Shown: positions 1 to 8,915, counted from the first letter of the stretch. The stretch is 38,585 nt of DNA from CADEED01 sp035761265 (GCA_035761265.1 DASTRL010000191.1:1-38585); one strand, 5' to 3'. Translations and numbers: made by a program. The notes: generated from the sequence alone by a model not told the origin.

Positions 1-8
1 CGTCCGCG

Positions 9-82
9 TAAAAAAAATGTGGAGTTCTCCCGCACATCGGTGCGGGAGAACAAGGCGCCGGGCCGCGCTACTCCACATTTTA
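9..82. repeat. Nested palindromic element A at the 3' end of radC
   Basis: An inner perfect hairpin has arms GTTCTCCCGCAC (24-35) and GTGCGGGAGAAC (40-51) with loop ATCG. Outer arms AAAATGTGGAGT (14-25) and ACTCCACATTTT (70-81) enclose it. The right edge contains the radC stop codon (80-82, minus strand). The left edge carries TAA at 9-11, which could be the stop of a convergent plus-strand gene outside the window. It probably acts as a bidirectional terminator or 3'-end structure. It belongs by architecture, not by close sequence, with the elements at 13246, 22874 and 28248. Confidence 0.7.
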
Positions 83-790
83 AAGAAGTCCACGTTCCGC
101 AAACGACAGGCAGTGGTTGTCGCCGACGATCAGGTGATCGAGGACCCGGATGTCCACCAGCGCCAGCGCGTCGCGCAGCCGGCGCGTGATCAGCTCATCC
201 GCCTGGCTCGCTTCGGCGACCCCGGAAGGGTGGTTGTGCGCAAAGATCAACGCGGCGGCGTTGTAGTGCAGCGCCTGCCGCACGATTTCCCGCGGATGCA
301 CGCTGGCGCCGTCGATGGTGCCGCGGAAGATCTCCTCGAAGTGGATCAGCCGGTGGCGGTTGTCGAGGTGCAGGCAGCAGAACACCTCGTAGGGCCGGTC
401 GCGCAGTTGCGCGGTGAGGAATTGCCGCGTGGCGGCGGGGGCATTGAGCGCAGGACCTGCGCGCAGCGCCTCGCAGTAGTGGCGGCGCGCCAGCTCCAGC
501 GCCGCCATCAGCGTGGCATAGCGCGCCGCGCCCACACCGCGCTGCTCGAGCAGCACGCCCGGCGCGGCAGTCAGCAGGCGTCGCAATGAACCACCAAAAT
601 GCCCCAGCAACTGCCGCGCTATGTCCAGGGCGTTGGCGCCGCCGACGCCGGTGCCGATGATCACGGCCAGCAATTCGGCGTCCGACAACGCCGGCGCGCC
701 GCGTTCGATCAGGCGCTCGCGCGGCCGCTCGCCCGGCGGCCAGCCATTGATGCCGCAGGGTTTTTCCTGCGTCCGTCCCAGGTTTTCCAT
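80..790 (-). CDS. radC: RadC family protein (JAB/MPN domain)
   Basis: The 236-residue product has the RadC layout: an N-terminal helix-hairpin-helix-like part (RPRERLIERG..LSDAELLAVIIGTG) and a C-terminal MPN/JAB metalloprotease-like domain with the metal motif HNHPSG followed by a conserved Asp (ASQADELI). The family was once linked to DNA repair, but its biochemical role is unsettled. The length is slightly above the usual 220-225 because of about 14 extra N-terminal residues before GWPPGERPRE. The start is the only early ATG. It diverges from coaBC with 123 bases between, as in many gammaproteobacteria. Its stop codon lies inside palindrome A. Confidence 0.93.
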   Translation of the reverse strand: MENLGRTQEKPCGINGWPPGERPRERLIERGAPALSDAELLAVIIGTGVGGANALDIARQLLGHFGGSLRRLLTAAPGVLLEQRGVGAARYATLMAALELARRHYCEALRAGPALNAPAATRQFLTAQLRDRPYEVFCCLHLDNRHRLIHFEEIFRGTIDGASVHPREIVRQALHYNAAALIFAHNHPSGVAEASQADELITRRLRDALALVDIRVLDHLIVGDNHCLSFAERGLL

Positions 791-913
791 TGCAGGATCA
801 TGCCGTTACGCGCGGGGAAAGCGCGCTCGCCAAAGCGGCGCGAATCGTCAATAACTCGATGAACTAGCGGTGGAACCAAGCCGAAGGGGCAATCCGGCGC
901 GCGCTTGCCGATA

Positions 914-2143
914 ATGCGCAGCATGCAGGGCAAACGCATTTTACTGGGCGTCACCGGCGGTATCGCGGCTTACAAGAGCCCGGACCTCGTGCGCCGCCTG
1001 CGCGAGCAGGGCGCCGAAGTGCAGGTGGTGCTCACCGCGGGCGCGCGTGAATTCGTCACGCCGATGACCTTCCAGGCGGTGTCGGGGCGCGAGGTGCGCA
1101 GCGACCTGTGGGACCCGGAGGCCGAGAAGGCCATGTCGCACATCGAGCTGGCGCGCTGGGCGGACTTCGTGATCATCGCGCCGGCCACGGCGGATTTCAT
1201 CGCGCGGCTGGCGACCGGCCAGGCCGACGATCTGATGACGACCTTGTGCCTGGCCACCGACCGGCCGATCGCGCTGGCGCCGGCGATGAATCGTCTCATG
1301 TGGAGCAATGCGGCCACGCAGGCGAACGTGGTGACGCTCAAGTCGCGTGGCATCCACGTCTGGGGACCGGGCGAAGGCGACCAGGCCTGTGGTGAAGTCG
1401 GCGCGGGGCGCATGCTGGAACCGACGCAGCTCGCGAGTCTCATCGCCGGCACGCTGACGCCCAGCGGTCCGCTGGCCGGCAGGCGCGTGCTCCTCACCGC
1501 GGGCCCGACGCGCGAGCGCATCGACCCGGTGCGCTTCATCAGCAATCGCAGCTCGGGGAAGATGGGCTTTGCCGTGGCGAGCGCCGCGCGCGAGCTCGGT
1601 GCCGACGTGACCATCATCAGCGGTCCCGTGAATCTCACGACTCCGCCCGGCGTCCGGCGCATCGACGTGGAGAGCGCGGCCGACATGCTCGAGGCCGTGA
1701 TGAAGAACATCGAAGGCGTGGACATCTTCATCGCCACGGCGGCCGTCGCCGACTACCGGCCCGCCTCGCCGGTGGAATGCAAGATCAAGAAGACCTCCGA
1801 GTCGCTGGATCTCAAGATGGAACGCACCGTCGACATCCTGGCGACCGTGGCGGCGCGCGCCGCGCGGCCTTTCGTCGTCGGCTTCGCGGCCGAGACCGAT
1901 TCCGTGGAACAATATGCGCGTCAAAAGCTGCTCAAGAAGAACCTCGACATGATCGCGGCCAATGAAGTCGGACACGACAAGGTGTTCGAGAAGGATGACA
2001 ACGCATTGCTGGTGTTGTGGCGCGATGGCAGTCGTGCGCTGCCGCAGGCTCCCAAGATCGCCCTGGCCCGCGACCTGCTGCAGCTCATTGCGGAGCGCTA
2101 CGCTGAGCGCGGCAAGCCGCGCCTGAGCAGCGTGTCGGCATGA
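914..2143 (+). CDS. coaBC: Bifunctional phosphopantothenoylcysteine decarboxylase / phosphopantothenate-cysteine ligase
   Basis: This enzyme catalyses two consecutive steps of coenzyme A synthesis: ligation of cysteine to 4'-phosphopantothenate, then decarboxylation to 4'-phosphopantetheine. The N-terminal flavoprotein CoaC half shows GVTGGIAAYKS, the catalytic His in SHIELARWAD, the substrate motif PAMNRLMW and the active-site Cys in ACGEVGAGRM. The C-terminal CoaB half shows GPTRERIDPVRFISNRSSGKMG, AVADYRP and KIKK. About 410 residues is normal. ATG 914 is used here; ATG 923 is equally possible and a TTG lies at 905. The stop overlaps the start of dut by four bases, implying translational coupling. 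Confidence 0.95.
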   Translation: MRSMQGKRILLGVTGGIAAYKSPDLVRRLREQGAEVQVVLTAGAREFVTPMTFQAVSGREVRSDLWDPEAEKAMSHIELARWADFVIIAPATADFIARLATGQADDLMTTLCLATDRPIALAPAMNRLMWSNAATQANVVTLKSRGIHVWGPGEGDQACGEVGAGRMLEPTQLASLIAGTLTPSGPLAGRRVLLTAGPTRERIDPVRFISNRSSGKMGFAVASAARELGADVTIISGPVNLTTPPGVRRIDVESAADMLEAVMKNIEGVDIFIATAAVADYRPASPVECKIKKTSESLDLKMERTVDILATVAARAARPFVVGFAAETDSVEQYARQKLLKKNLDMIAANEVGHDKVFEKDDNALLVLWRDGSRALPQAPKIALARDLLQLIAERYAERGKPRLSSVSA

Positions 2144-2637
2144 GCGCGCAGCTTTCGCCGCAGATTTCGCGGGAGGGCCCGCAGCGCGCGCTGCAGGTGC
2201 GCATCCTCGACGCGCGCATCGGCAAGGAATTCCCGTTGCCCGCCTACGCCACCCCGGGTTCCGCCGGGCTGGATCTGCGGGCGTGCCTCGATGCTCCGCT
2301 GACTCTCGCGGCGGGCAAGGCCGAGCTGATTCCCACCGGCCTCGCCATTCATCTCGACGACCCGGGGCTCGCGGCGGTCATCCTGCCCCGCTCGGGACTC
2401 GGCCACAAGCACGGCATCGTGCTCGGCAACCTGGTGGGTCTCATCGACTCGGACTACCAGGGGCAGCTAATGGTGTCCTGCTGGAATCGCGGTGCCGCCG
2501 AATTCGTCGTGCAACCCGGTGAGCGCATCGCGCAGATGGTCATCGTGCCCGTGGTGCAGGTGCGCCTGGAGGTCGTGGAAGATTTCGCGGCCAGCGCGCG
2601 CGGCGCCGGCGGGTTCGGCCACACCGGCCGAAGCTGA
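2140..2637 (+). CDS. dut: Deoxyuridine 5'-triphosphate nucleotidohydrolase (dUTPase)
   Basis: It hydrolyses dUTP to dUMP and pyrophosphate, keeping uracil out of DNA and supplying dUMP for thymidylate synthesis. All five trimeric dUTPase motifs are visible: PGSAGLDLRA, PRSGLG, NLVGLIDSDYQG, GERIAQMV and the C-terminal GAGGFGHTGRS that closes over the substrate. It has about 14 more N-terminal residues than E. coli Dut; the ATG overlapping the coaBC stop is kept as start. The order coaBC-dut is conserved in gammaproteobacteria. It converges on the DUF4124 gene with only three bases between. Confidence 0.96.
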   Translation: MSAQLSPQISREGPQRALQVRILDARIGKEFPLPAYATPGSAGLDLRACLDAPLTLAAGKAELIPTGLAIHLDDPGLAAVILPRSGLGHKHGIVLGNLVGLIDSDYQGQLMVSCWNRGAAEFVVQPGERIAQMVIVPVVQVRLEVVEDFAASARGAGGFGHTGRS

Positions 2638-2640
2638 CGC

Positions 2641-3306
2641 TTATTTCTTGCGCGTCGCTTCGTCGACGCGCGCCGCGGTCGAGGCGCGCAGTTCCTTGAA
2701 GCGCCGGATGTCCGCGTCGAACTGATCGACCACCTGCTGCAGGTCCTTGCGGCGCGTGGCCAGCGCGGAATTCTGCGTGCGCAGCTCGCTCAACGCGCGG
2801 ACCATCTCTTCCGCCAGGTCGTCCGGCATGCGGCGCGCGCCGGGCTTGGTGTTGTACGGCGCGAAGTTCATCGAGCGTTCCTTGAGCCCGTCGACACGCG
2901 TCGTGAGGCTCGCGATGTAAGCCTCCGCCGCCGAGATCTGCCCGTTGATCTGGTCCATGCGCTGATCGCGCACGGTCTCGATTTCCCTGACGGACGGGTA
3001 GGTAGACAGCAGGAACATGTCGTGCTGCCGGCGCATCGCTTCCTGCTTCTGCTTGTCGGCGTATGCCGCGGCCTCGGCGGGCGACATTTCGGCCTGGCGT
3101 TTCTGCACCTCGAGGCCCTGGGAATTCAGCACGCGTTGTTCGCGCTGCGAGTATTCCGCCGGAACGCTGTCGCCGTAATGGATGACGCCCTTTTCATCCA
3201 CCCACTTGTAGGTCTGCTTTCCGGAGTCGCCTTTCTGGGCGTATGCGCCGGACGCGACCAGCAGGCCGCCGAGCAATGACACCAGGAAGGGGGTGGCTAA
3301 GCGCAT
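2641..3306 (-). CDS. Exported DUF4124 domain protein
   Basis: The 221-residue product starts with a clear signal peptide (MRLATPFLVSLLGGLLVASGAYA). It is followed by the short DUF4124 motif (TYKWVDEKGVIHYGDSVPAEYS), seen in many gammaproteobacterial periplasmic proteins of unknown function. The rest is charged and probably helical or coiled coil (about residues 65-215), with repeated Arg, Gln and Glu. I place the start at ATG 3306, because the frame upstream codes for non-conserved arginine-rich sequence overlapping pyrE. It follows pyrE by five bases and is probably cotranscribed with it. The function is unknown. Confidence 0.85.
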   Translation of the reverse strand: MRLATPFLVSLLGGLLVASGAYAQKGDSGKQTYKWVDEKGVIHYGDSVPAEYSQREQRVLNSQGLEVQKRQAEMSPAEAAAYADKQKQEAMRRQHDMFLLSTYPSVREIETVRDQRMDQINGQISAAEAYIASLTTRVDGLKERSMNFAPYNTKPGARRMPDDLAEEMVRALSELRTQNSALATRRKDLQQVVDQFDADIRRFKELRASTAARVDEATRKK

Positions 3307-3311
3307 GCGGC

Positions 3312-4004
3312 CTATTCTGCCCCAGCGCCCGCACGTACGGATACGTCGGCGATGCCCCAAGTCTGCTGGTAAGCCCGCAAGGCGGCGACCTGTTCGCGAG
3401 AAATGCGAACTGGATCACCCGGGTTGCTGCCGAACGACTCGATCAGGTCGGCCAGGGTCAGGATGCTGACGCAGCGCAAACCGAACTGCGCCGATACTTC
3501 CTGGACGGCCGACTGGCTGCCCTGGCCGCGCTCCTGCCGGTCCAGCGCCAGCGCCACGCCGGCAGGCGTGGCCCCGGCGGCGCGGATGATCTCCACCGAC
3601 TCGCGGATGGCGGTGCCCGCGGTGATGACGTCATCGACGATGACCACCCGGCCCTTGAGCGGACTGCCGACGATGTTGCCGCCCTCGCCGTGGTCCTTGG
3701 CCTCCTTGCGATTGAACGCCCAGGGCACGCTGCGATGGTGGTGCTCGGAAAACGCGATCGCCGTGGCCGTGGCGAGCGGGATGCCCTTGTAGGCCGGTCC
3801 GAACAACATGTCGAACTCGAGACCAGAGCGCGTGAGCGCGGTCGCATAGCACTGCCCGAGGACCGCGATGGCTTCGCCGTCATTGAACAATCCGGCATTG
3901 AAGAAGTACGGGCTCTCGCGTCCGGACTTCAGCTTGAAAGATCCGAAGCGCAACGCCTGCCGCGACATCGCCAGATCGATGAAGGTTCGTTGGTACTCCT
4001 GCAC
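3312..4004 (-). CDS. pyrE: Orotate phosphoribosyltransferase
   Basis: It transfers phosphoribose from PRPP to orotate, giving OMP in pyrimidine synthesis. Motifs visible are YQRTFIDLAMSRQALRFG, SGRESPYFFNAGLFNDG and the PRPP-binding loop VVIVDDVITAGTA. The likely start is GTG 4004, which gives VQEYQRTF and aligns with the E. coli start MKPYQRQF. The longer open frame to 4070 reads unrelated sequence. At 230 residues it is somewhat longer than the usual 213, owing to a C-terminal tail (ADVSVRAGAGAE). It diverges from the ampG-like gene with 67 bases between. Confidence 0.95.
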   Translation of the reverse strand: MQEYQRTFIDLAMSRQALRFGSFKLKSGRESPYFFNAGLFNDGEAIAVLGQCYATALTRSGLEFDMLFGPAYKGIPLATATAIAFSEHHHRSVPWAFNRKEAKDHGEGGNIVGSPLKGRVVIVDDVITAGTAIRESVEIIRAAGATPAGVALALDRQERGQGSQSAVQEVSAQFGLRCVSILTLADLIESFGSNPGDPVRISREQVAALRAYQQTWGIADVSVRAGAGAE

Positions 4005-4071
4005 GTGCGGGCACTCGGTATGATGCGGGTGCGCATGATAACGCCGAACCGCCGCAGTCCAGCGAGCCACG

Positions 4072-5499
4072 ATGGGCGCTGAATCACCCGCGAAGCGCAG
4101 CTGGGGGCAGGCGCTCGCGGTCTACCTGGAACGGCCCGTCCTCTCGATGCTGTTCCTCGGCTTCTCCGCGGGCCTGCCGTTCTACCTGGTGTTCTCGACG
4201 CTGTCGGCCTGGCTCCGCACCGCCCACATCGAGCGCGCCACCATCGGCATGCTGGCCTGGGTCGGCCTCATGTACTCGTTCAAGTGGTTGTGGGCGCCGT
4301 TCGTGGATCGCGTGGCGCTGCCGTATCTGGACCGCTTGTTAGGGCGGCGGCGTGCATGGATGCTCGTGGCGCAGCTCGGCATCATGCTGTGCCTCGCCAA
4401 CGTGGCGCTCAGCGATCCGGCCGAGAGCGTGGCGCGCGTCGCCGTGTTCGCACTTGGCGTGGCGTTCTTCGCCGCCACGCAGGACATCGCCGTCGACGCA
4501 TGGCGCATCGAATCCACCTCGGTGGACAAGCAGGGCGCCATGGCGGCTGCCTACCAGATCGGCTATCGCACGGCGCTCATGGTGGCATCGGCGGGCGCGC
4601 TGATCATCGCCGGGGAGTCCGGATTCCGCGCGAGCTACCTGACGATGGCGGCGCTGGTGAGCATCGGCATCGTCACCACGCTGCTGATTCGCGAGCCGCC
4701 ACGACCGCCCGAGGACAACGCGCACGAACGCAAGGCGCTGGAATGGATGACCAGCCACGCGCACCTGCCGGGCGGCGCGCGACAGCCGCTGCCGTCCATC
4801 CTCGGGACGGCCATCGGCGCGGTCGTGGACTTCTTCGGCCGTTATGGCCTGGGTCTCGGCTTGCTGATCTTCGCGTTCATCAGCACCTATCGGCTGACGG
4901 ACTACGTCTCGGGCACCATGGCGAACACCTTTTATATCGACATGGGCTTCTCGGTCACCGAGGTCGGCGTGGTCGCCAAGTTCTTCGGCTGGCCCTCGAC
5001 GCTGGTGGGCGCGGTGGTCGGTGGCGCGATCGTCGCCAAGATCGGCACGATTCGCGGACTCGTGCTCGGCAGCGTGCTCGTCATCCTGTCGAATGTCTTC
5101 TATGCAACCTACGGGACGTATGCCTGTCACCTGCCGCTGGAGTGTGCGCAGAGCGGCCTGCTGGATTTCTGGCCCGGTCACATCGATGCGAGAGGGCCGG
5201 CCACGAATGCCGGGCTCTCCTTCATCGTCGGCTTCGACAATCTGGCGCTGGGTGTGCATGGCACCTCGCTGATCGCCTTCATGTCCAGTCTCACGAGCGC
5301 CAGGTACACGGCGACGCAGTACGCGGTGCTGTCCTCGTTATACGCGCTGCCGGGCAAGCTCCTGATGGGCACCTCGGGTTTCATGGTCGACGCACTCGGC
5401 TACGGTGACTTCTTCCTATACACCGCCTGCCTGAGCGTCCCGGGATTGATCCTGCTGTACTGGCTGTCGCGCCGTGACATCGTCGCCGCGCGAAATTGA
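4072..5499 (+). CDS. ampG: AmpG-like muropeptide permease (MFS)
   Basis: This 475-residue polytopic inner-membrane protein is of the AmpG branch of the major facilitator superfamily, which imports anhydromuropeptides for peptidoglycan recycling. Characteristic sequence includes LGFSAGLPFYLVFSTLSAWL near residue 25, MYSFKWLWAPFVDR near 70 and AATQDIAVDAWRIE near 140. About 12-14 hydrophobic segments are visible. Residues near 345-375 (CHLPLECAQSGLLDFWPGH) form a loop inserted between membrane segments. The last 26 bases overlap the next gene, so the two are likely translated together. Substrate assignment is by family only. Confidence 0.87.
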   Translation: MGAESPAKRSWGQALAVYLERPVLSMLFLGFSAGLPFYLVFSTLSAWLRTAHIERATIGMLAWVGLMYSFKWLWAPFVDRVALPYLDRLLGRRRAWMLVAQLGIMLCLANVALSDPAESVARVAVFALGVAFFAATQDIAVDAWRIESTSVDKQGAMAAAYQIGYRTALMVASAGALIIAGESGFRASYLTMAALVSIGIVTTLLIREPPRPPEDNAHERKALEWMTSHAHLPGGARQPLPSILGTAIGAVVDFFGRYGLGLGLLIFAFISTYRLTDYVSGTMANTFYIDMGFSVTEVGVVAKFFGWPSTLVGAVVGGAIVAKIGTIRGLVLGSVLVILSNVFYATYGTYACHLPLECAQSGLLDFWPGHIDARGPATNAGLSFIVGFDNLALGVHGTSLIAFMSSLTSARYTATQYAVLSSLYALPGKLLMGTSGFMVDALGYGDFFLYTACLSVPGLILLYWLSRRDIVAARN

Positions 5500-5866
5500 C
5501 ACCGCCCGGGTGCTCTGCGCGCTCGCCGAGCTCGAGCCCACCGGCGGTCGCGGCTTCACGGTGGGCGAGGGTGATTGGCCGCTGCGCGGCTTCATCGTGC
5601 GCACCTCGAGGGGCGTGGCCGCCTATGTCAACACCTGCCCGCACGCCGGCCATCCACTGAATTTCCGGCCAGACCGGTTCCTGACCCCGGACCGCAACCT
5701 GATCCTGTGCGCATCGCATGGCGCGCTGTTCACGCGCGACGAGGGCCTGTGCATCGCCGGACCCTGCCCGGGCCAGTCGCTGCGGCGCGTGCCGATCGAA
5801 GTGGTGGGGGAATACGTGCTGCTGGCCGCGGACCTCGACCCGGCGGCACTCGCCGACGCGCCGTAG
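5474..5866 (+). CDS. Rieske [2Fe-2S] ferredoxin-like protein
   Basis: A 130-residue soluble protein with both Rieske cluster motifs: C-x-H in CPHAGHPLN and C-x2-H in CASHGALF. These supply two Cys and two His ligands for a [2Fe-2S] cluster. It lacks a signal peptide and a membrane anchor, so it is a free-standing cytoplasmic Rieske protein of the kind found beside oxygenase or metabolic genes. The start is GTG 5474, inside the end of the ampG-like gene. It ends 14 bases before the convergent DUF6763-like gene. The redox partner is unknown. Confidence 0.85.
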   Translation: MTSSPREIDTARVLCALAELEPTGGRGFTVGEGDWPLRGFIVRTSRGVAAYVNTCPHAGHPLNFRPDRFLTPDRNLILCASHGALFTRDEGLCIAGPCPGQSLRRVPIEVVGEYVLLAADLDPAALADAP

Positions 5867-5880
5867 CGCGCCGGCTCTAA

Positions 5881-6192
5881 CTATTCGAACAGGTCGAGTC
5901 CCTCGAGCTTGTTCGTGCTCTGGCGCCGCTCGTCGTCGTCACCATAACCGAGCGCGCCGCGCAGGTCGTCTTCTTCCGGATCCACGTCCACGGAGCCGGT
6001 CCAGTCCTCCGGTGGCTCGACTTCCTCGAGCGTCCCGGCCTCCTTCTCGGCCTGCCAGTCCTCGATGTCCATCTCTTCGACGGTGCCGTCGAAGTATTGC
6101 AGCTCGATGGTGCCGTCGTCCTCGTCGTACGCAACGACCTCGAAGGACTCGCTGCCCTGGATGCGGTACCAGTTGCCGATGGTGGGTTTCAT
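5881..6192 (-). CDS. Small acidic protein, DUF6763-like
   Basis: The 103-residue, strongly acidic product begins MKPTIGNWYRIQGSESFEVV and carries the pattern YDEDDGTIELQYFDGTVEEMD. I recall this from a conserved gammaproteobacterial small-protein family (DUF6763), but the family name is from memory. The N-terminal 55 residues look like a small beta-barrel. The C-terminal half is Asp/Glu-rich and ends LEGLDLFE. There is no signal peptide or membrane segment. It diverges from the marC-like gene; the intervening 98 bases should hold promoters for both. The function is unknown. Confidence 0.75.
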   Translation of the reverse strand: MKPTIGNWYRIQGSESFEVVAYDEDDGTIELQYFDGTVEEMDIEDWQAEKEAGTLEEVEPPEDWTGSVDVDPEEDDLRGALGYGDDDERRQSTNKLEGLDLFE

Positions 6193-6290
6193 CGAATCCC
6201 TCCGAATCGTGATGCTGCTATGCTGCTCGCGAATTCATGTTGCTCCTGAAAATCGACGAGCACAAGAACGAATTTCTCCCGCAAAGCATC

Positions 6291-6926
6291 ATGCTCGAAC
6301 AGGCCGTCAAATTTTTCATCGTGTTCTTCGTGGTGGTCGAGCCGATCTCGCTGATCCCGGTGTTCTCCGGACTCACCGAAGGTGCGAGCGCGGCCTACAA
6401 ACACAAGATGGCCCTGAAGTCCGTGCTGGTTGCAAGCGGAATACTTCTGCTCTTCGCACTGGTTGGCGCCGGATTCCTTTCCGCCATGGGCATCGCCATC
6501 GACTCGTTCAGGATTTTCGGCGGCCTGTTGCTTTTCCTCATCGCGCTCGAGATGGTGTTCGCGCGCGAATCGGGCACGCGTACCTCGAGCGATGAAAAAG
6601 TGGAGAGCAAGCGACGCGCCGACATCTCGGTTTTCCCGCTGGCCTTCCCGTTCATGGCCGGTCCTGGTGCATTGACCACGATGCTGCTCTGGTTCGGACC
6701 GATCCCGGTCACCGAGCACCCGATCCAGTTCCTGCTGATGTTCGCGTGCGCGCTGCTGGTGCTCGCCTGTTGTTTGTTCGCCATGTGGGTGGCGGCACCG
6801 CTCATGCGCATCATCGGCGTGACGGGGACCAACGTCGCGAACCGGTTGTTCGGCGTCGTGCTGGGGGCGCTCGCGGTGCAGTTCGTCGTGGACGGCCTGC
6901 GAACCAGCTTTGGTGTCGGCGGGTAA
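6291..6926 (+). CDS. MarC family inner-membrane protein
   Basis: A 211-residue protein with six hydrophobic segments and MarC-family hallmarks: FFVVVEPISLIPVFSGLT near the N terminus, GIAIDSFRIFGGLLLFLIAL, and FPLAFPFMAGPGALTTMLLW in the middle. Family members are often annotated as NAAT-type transporters, but a transport function has not been firmly shown. I choose ATG 6291 (MLEQAVKFFIV), since family members begin close to this point; an ATG at 6237 would add 18 hydrophilic residues. It converges on the DUF418 gene with 31 bases between. Confidence 0.87.
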   Translation: MLEQAVKFFIVFFVVVEPISLIPVFSGLTEGASAAYKHKMALKSVLVASGILLLFALVGAGFLSAMGIAIDSFRIFGGLLLFLIALEMVFARESGTRTSSDEKVESKRRADISVFPLAFPFMAGPGALTTMLLWFGPIPVTEHPIQFLLMFACALLVLACCLFAMWVAAPLMRIIGVTGTNVANRLFGVVLGALAVQFVVDGLRTSFGVGG

Positions 6927-6957
6927 GACACCGCCGATGCCCGGCGGGGCGCGGCGC

Positions 6958-8184
6958 CTAGATCGCCGGCAGCGCCGGCCGCGCCAGCGGCTGTAGTTTG
7001 AAATAGGTCAGCGAGCGCCACAGCCACTCGACCGGTCCCATGGAAAAATGCCGCAGCCACCAGGACGCGCACGCAATCTGCACGACGTAGAACGCCATGC
7101 CGAGCGCCACGCTGGCGGCAACTCCCAGCTTGCCGAGCAGTCCCAGGCCGAATCCATAGAAGAGCAACAGTCCGAACACGCTCTGCGTGAGATAGGTCGT
7201 GAGTCCCATCTTTCCCATGGGCGCGAGGTAGGAAAGAAGGCCTTTCGGCCTGCGCCAGAACAGCAGCGCCACGACGGAGGCGTAGAAGGCGGCCAGCGTG
7301 AACTGCTGGACGCTGAAAGCGAAACTCGCGAATGCGTCGGGCACGCTGCGCGTCTGAAAGCCGACGGGGTGCGCGAGGTACAGGGCGGTCGCGAGCACCG
7401 CCACGATGCCGGTCGCGATCCCCAGTCGGCGGAAGAAGCGGCGATTCTCCGCGCTGTCCCGGAAGATGTTCAGGCGACCGGCGCACAAGCCGAGCAGGAA
7501 CAATCCAAAGGTGACCCAGAGCCGGCCGGTGATGACCTGGAATGCCAGCTTGTCGCCGAAGGACTCGGTGACGTTCATCCGGATCACATCGTCCACGTCG
7601 CCGGCGCGCTTGATGTCGAATTGGTGTCGCGCGTGCTGCGCGAACGCCTGGCCCGCGGTGACGGCGGCCTGCTGCTGTTCCGAAGTCGCCGGCGGCGCAT
7701 TGACCTGGCGCAGATGCAGCACCAGGCCCGGCACGTTCAGCACCAGCAGCAGCCCGGCGACCAGCAGCACACGGGTGGGCACCTTGCGGAACGGGATCAG
7801 CAACAATCCGAGCACCGCGTAGATCGTCAGGATGTCGCCGCTGAAGAAGATGTGATGCGCGAAGCCGATCGCGAACAGCAGGATCAGCCGCCAGGCGAAG
7901 CGTCCCGCGAACGAGGTGCCCTTGCGCGCGGCATTGTCGAGCTGGATCGCGAAGCTCAGGCCGAACAGGAACGCGAAGATGGTGAAAAACTTGCCGAAAG
8001 TCAGCAGGTTTTCCAGATTGTCGACGATGCGGTCGGCGGTGCCGTACACGTTGTAGCCCGGAGCGGGCGGCGGGCCGGCCAGGAACCCGCCGGCGGCGTG
8101 CGTGACGATGATGCCGAACAGCGCGAACGCGCGCAGCACGTCCAGCACGGCGATTCTTTCATTCGGGGGTTTATCGGTACGCAC
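6958..8184 (-). CDS. DUF418 domain-containing membrane protein (YeiB-like)
   Basis: A 408-residue polytopic membrane protein. The N terminus RIAVLDVLRAFALFGIIVTH matches the heptahelical, acyltransferase-3-like start of DUF418/YeiB proteins. The C-terminal DUF418 part includes GKMGLTTYLTQS and the terminal W-x3-F..GPVEWLWRSLTY motif typical of the family. The start is GTG 8184, preceded on the minus strand by GAAGGGG at good spacing. It lies 44 bases after trmB on the same strand and may be cotranscribed. The role is unknown; an envelope-modification or transport role is only inferred from the fold. Confidence 0.88.
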   Translation of the reverse strand: MRTDKPPNERIAVLDVLRAFALFGIIVTHAAGGFLAGPPPAPGYNVYGTADRIVDNLENLLTFGKFFTIFAFLFGLSFAIQLDNAARKGTSFAGRFAWRLILLFAIGFAHHIFFSGDILTIYAVLGLLLIPFRKVPTRVLLVAGLLLVLNVPGLVLHLRQVNAPPATSEQQQAAVTAGQAFAQHARHQFDIKRAGDVDDVIRMNVTESFGDKLAFQVITGRLWVTFGLFLLGLCAGRLNIFRDSAENRRFFRRLGIATGIVAVLATALYLAHPVGFQTRSVPDAFASFAFSVQQFTLAAFYASVVALLFWRRPKGLLSYLAPMGKMGLTTYLTQSVFGLLLFYGFGLGLLGKLGVAASVALGMAFYVVQIACASWWLRHFSMGPVEWLWRSLTYFKLQPLARPALPAI

Positions 8185-8228
8185 GACGCCCCTTCTTCTA
8201 GTTAGTACGGGCCGCTAAAGCGTGCGCC

Positions 8229-8915
8229 TCACAGGCGGCGGAATGCAAGATCCCACACGCCATGCCCCAGCCGGGCGCCACGTTTCTCGAAGCGCGTGGG
8301 CGCACGTTTGTCCGGTCTCGGCACCCAGTCCCCGGTGGGCGACAGGTTGGCGAAGGTTCCGCGCGCTGCGTCGAGCACCTCGAGCATCTGCAGCGCATAA
8401 GGCTCCCAATCCGTGGCGAGCCGCAATACGCCACCCGCGGCGAGGCGCGATCCCACGAGCTCGACGAACGGCGGCTGGATCAGGCGCCGCTTGTGATGCC
8501 GCTTCTTGTGCCAGGGGTCCGGGAACAGCACGAGCACCTCGTCGAGCGCTCCCGGTTCGATCTGCTCGCGCAGCACCTCGACTGCATCGTGCGAGCTGGC
8601 GCGCAGGTTCGTGAGATTCCCGGTGGCAGCCAGCATGAGCAGGTGCCCGACACCGGGACGGTGCACCTCGATGCCGAGATAGTCACGCTCCGGATGCGCC
8701 GCGGCCAGCGCCGCGAGGTGCTCGCCATTGCCGAAACCGATCTCGAGCGTGCGCGGCGCACGCCGGCCGAACAGCGCGTCCAGCGACAGCGGCGCCGCCG
8801 AGTATTCCACGCCGTAGCGCGGCCACAGCTCCGTCAAGGCGCGCTGCTGGCCCGGGGTCGTGCGTCCCGCGCGCATCACGAAGCTGCGGATGGGACGGTG
8901 ATCGGGTTCGTTCAC
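8229..8915 (-). CDS. trmB: tRNA (guanine-N7-)-methyltransferase
   Basis: It methylates G46 in the variable loop of tRNAs using S-adenosylmethionine. The 228-residue product shows the N-terminal RPIRSFVMRAGRTTPGQQRAL, the SAM-binding LEIGFGNGEHL, and the catalytic block LFPDPWHKKRHHKRRLIQ followed by LATDWEPYA. The start is GTG 8915, which aligns with E. coli TrmB (RIRSFVRRQGR) and overlaps the stop of the upstream nucleosidase gene as GTGA. The much longer open frame upstream is a shadow of that gene. Confidence 0.94.
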   Translation of the reverse strand: MNEPDHRPIRSFVMRAGRTTPGQQRALTELWPRYGVEYSAAPLSLDALFGRRAPRTLEIGFGNGEHLAALAAAHPERDYLGIEVHRPGVGHLLMLAATGNLTNLRASSHDAVEVLREQIEPGALDEVLVLFPDPWHKKRHHKRRLIQPPFVELVGSRLAAGGVLRLATDWEPYALQMLEVLDAARGTFANLSPTGDWVPRPDKRAPTRFEKRGARLGHGVWDLAFRRL

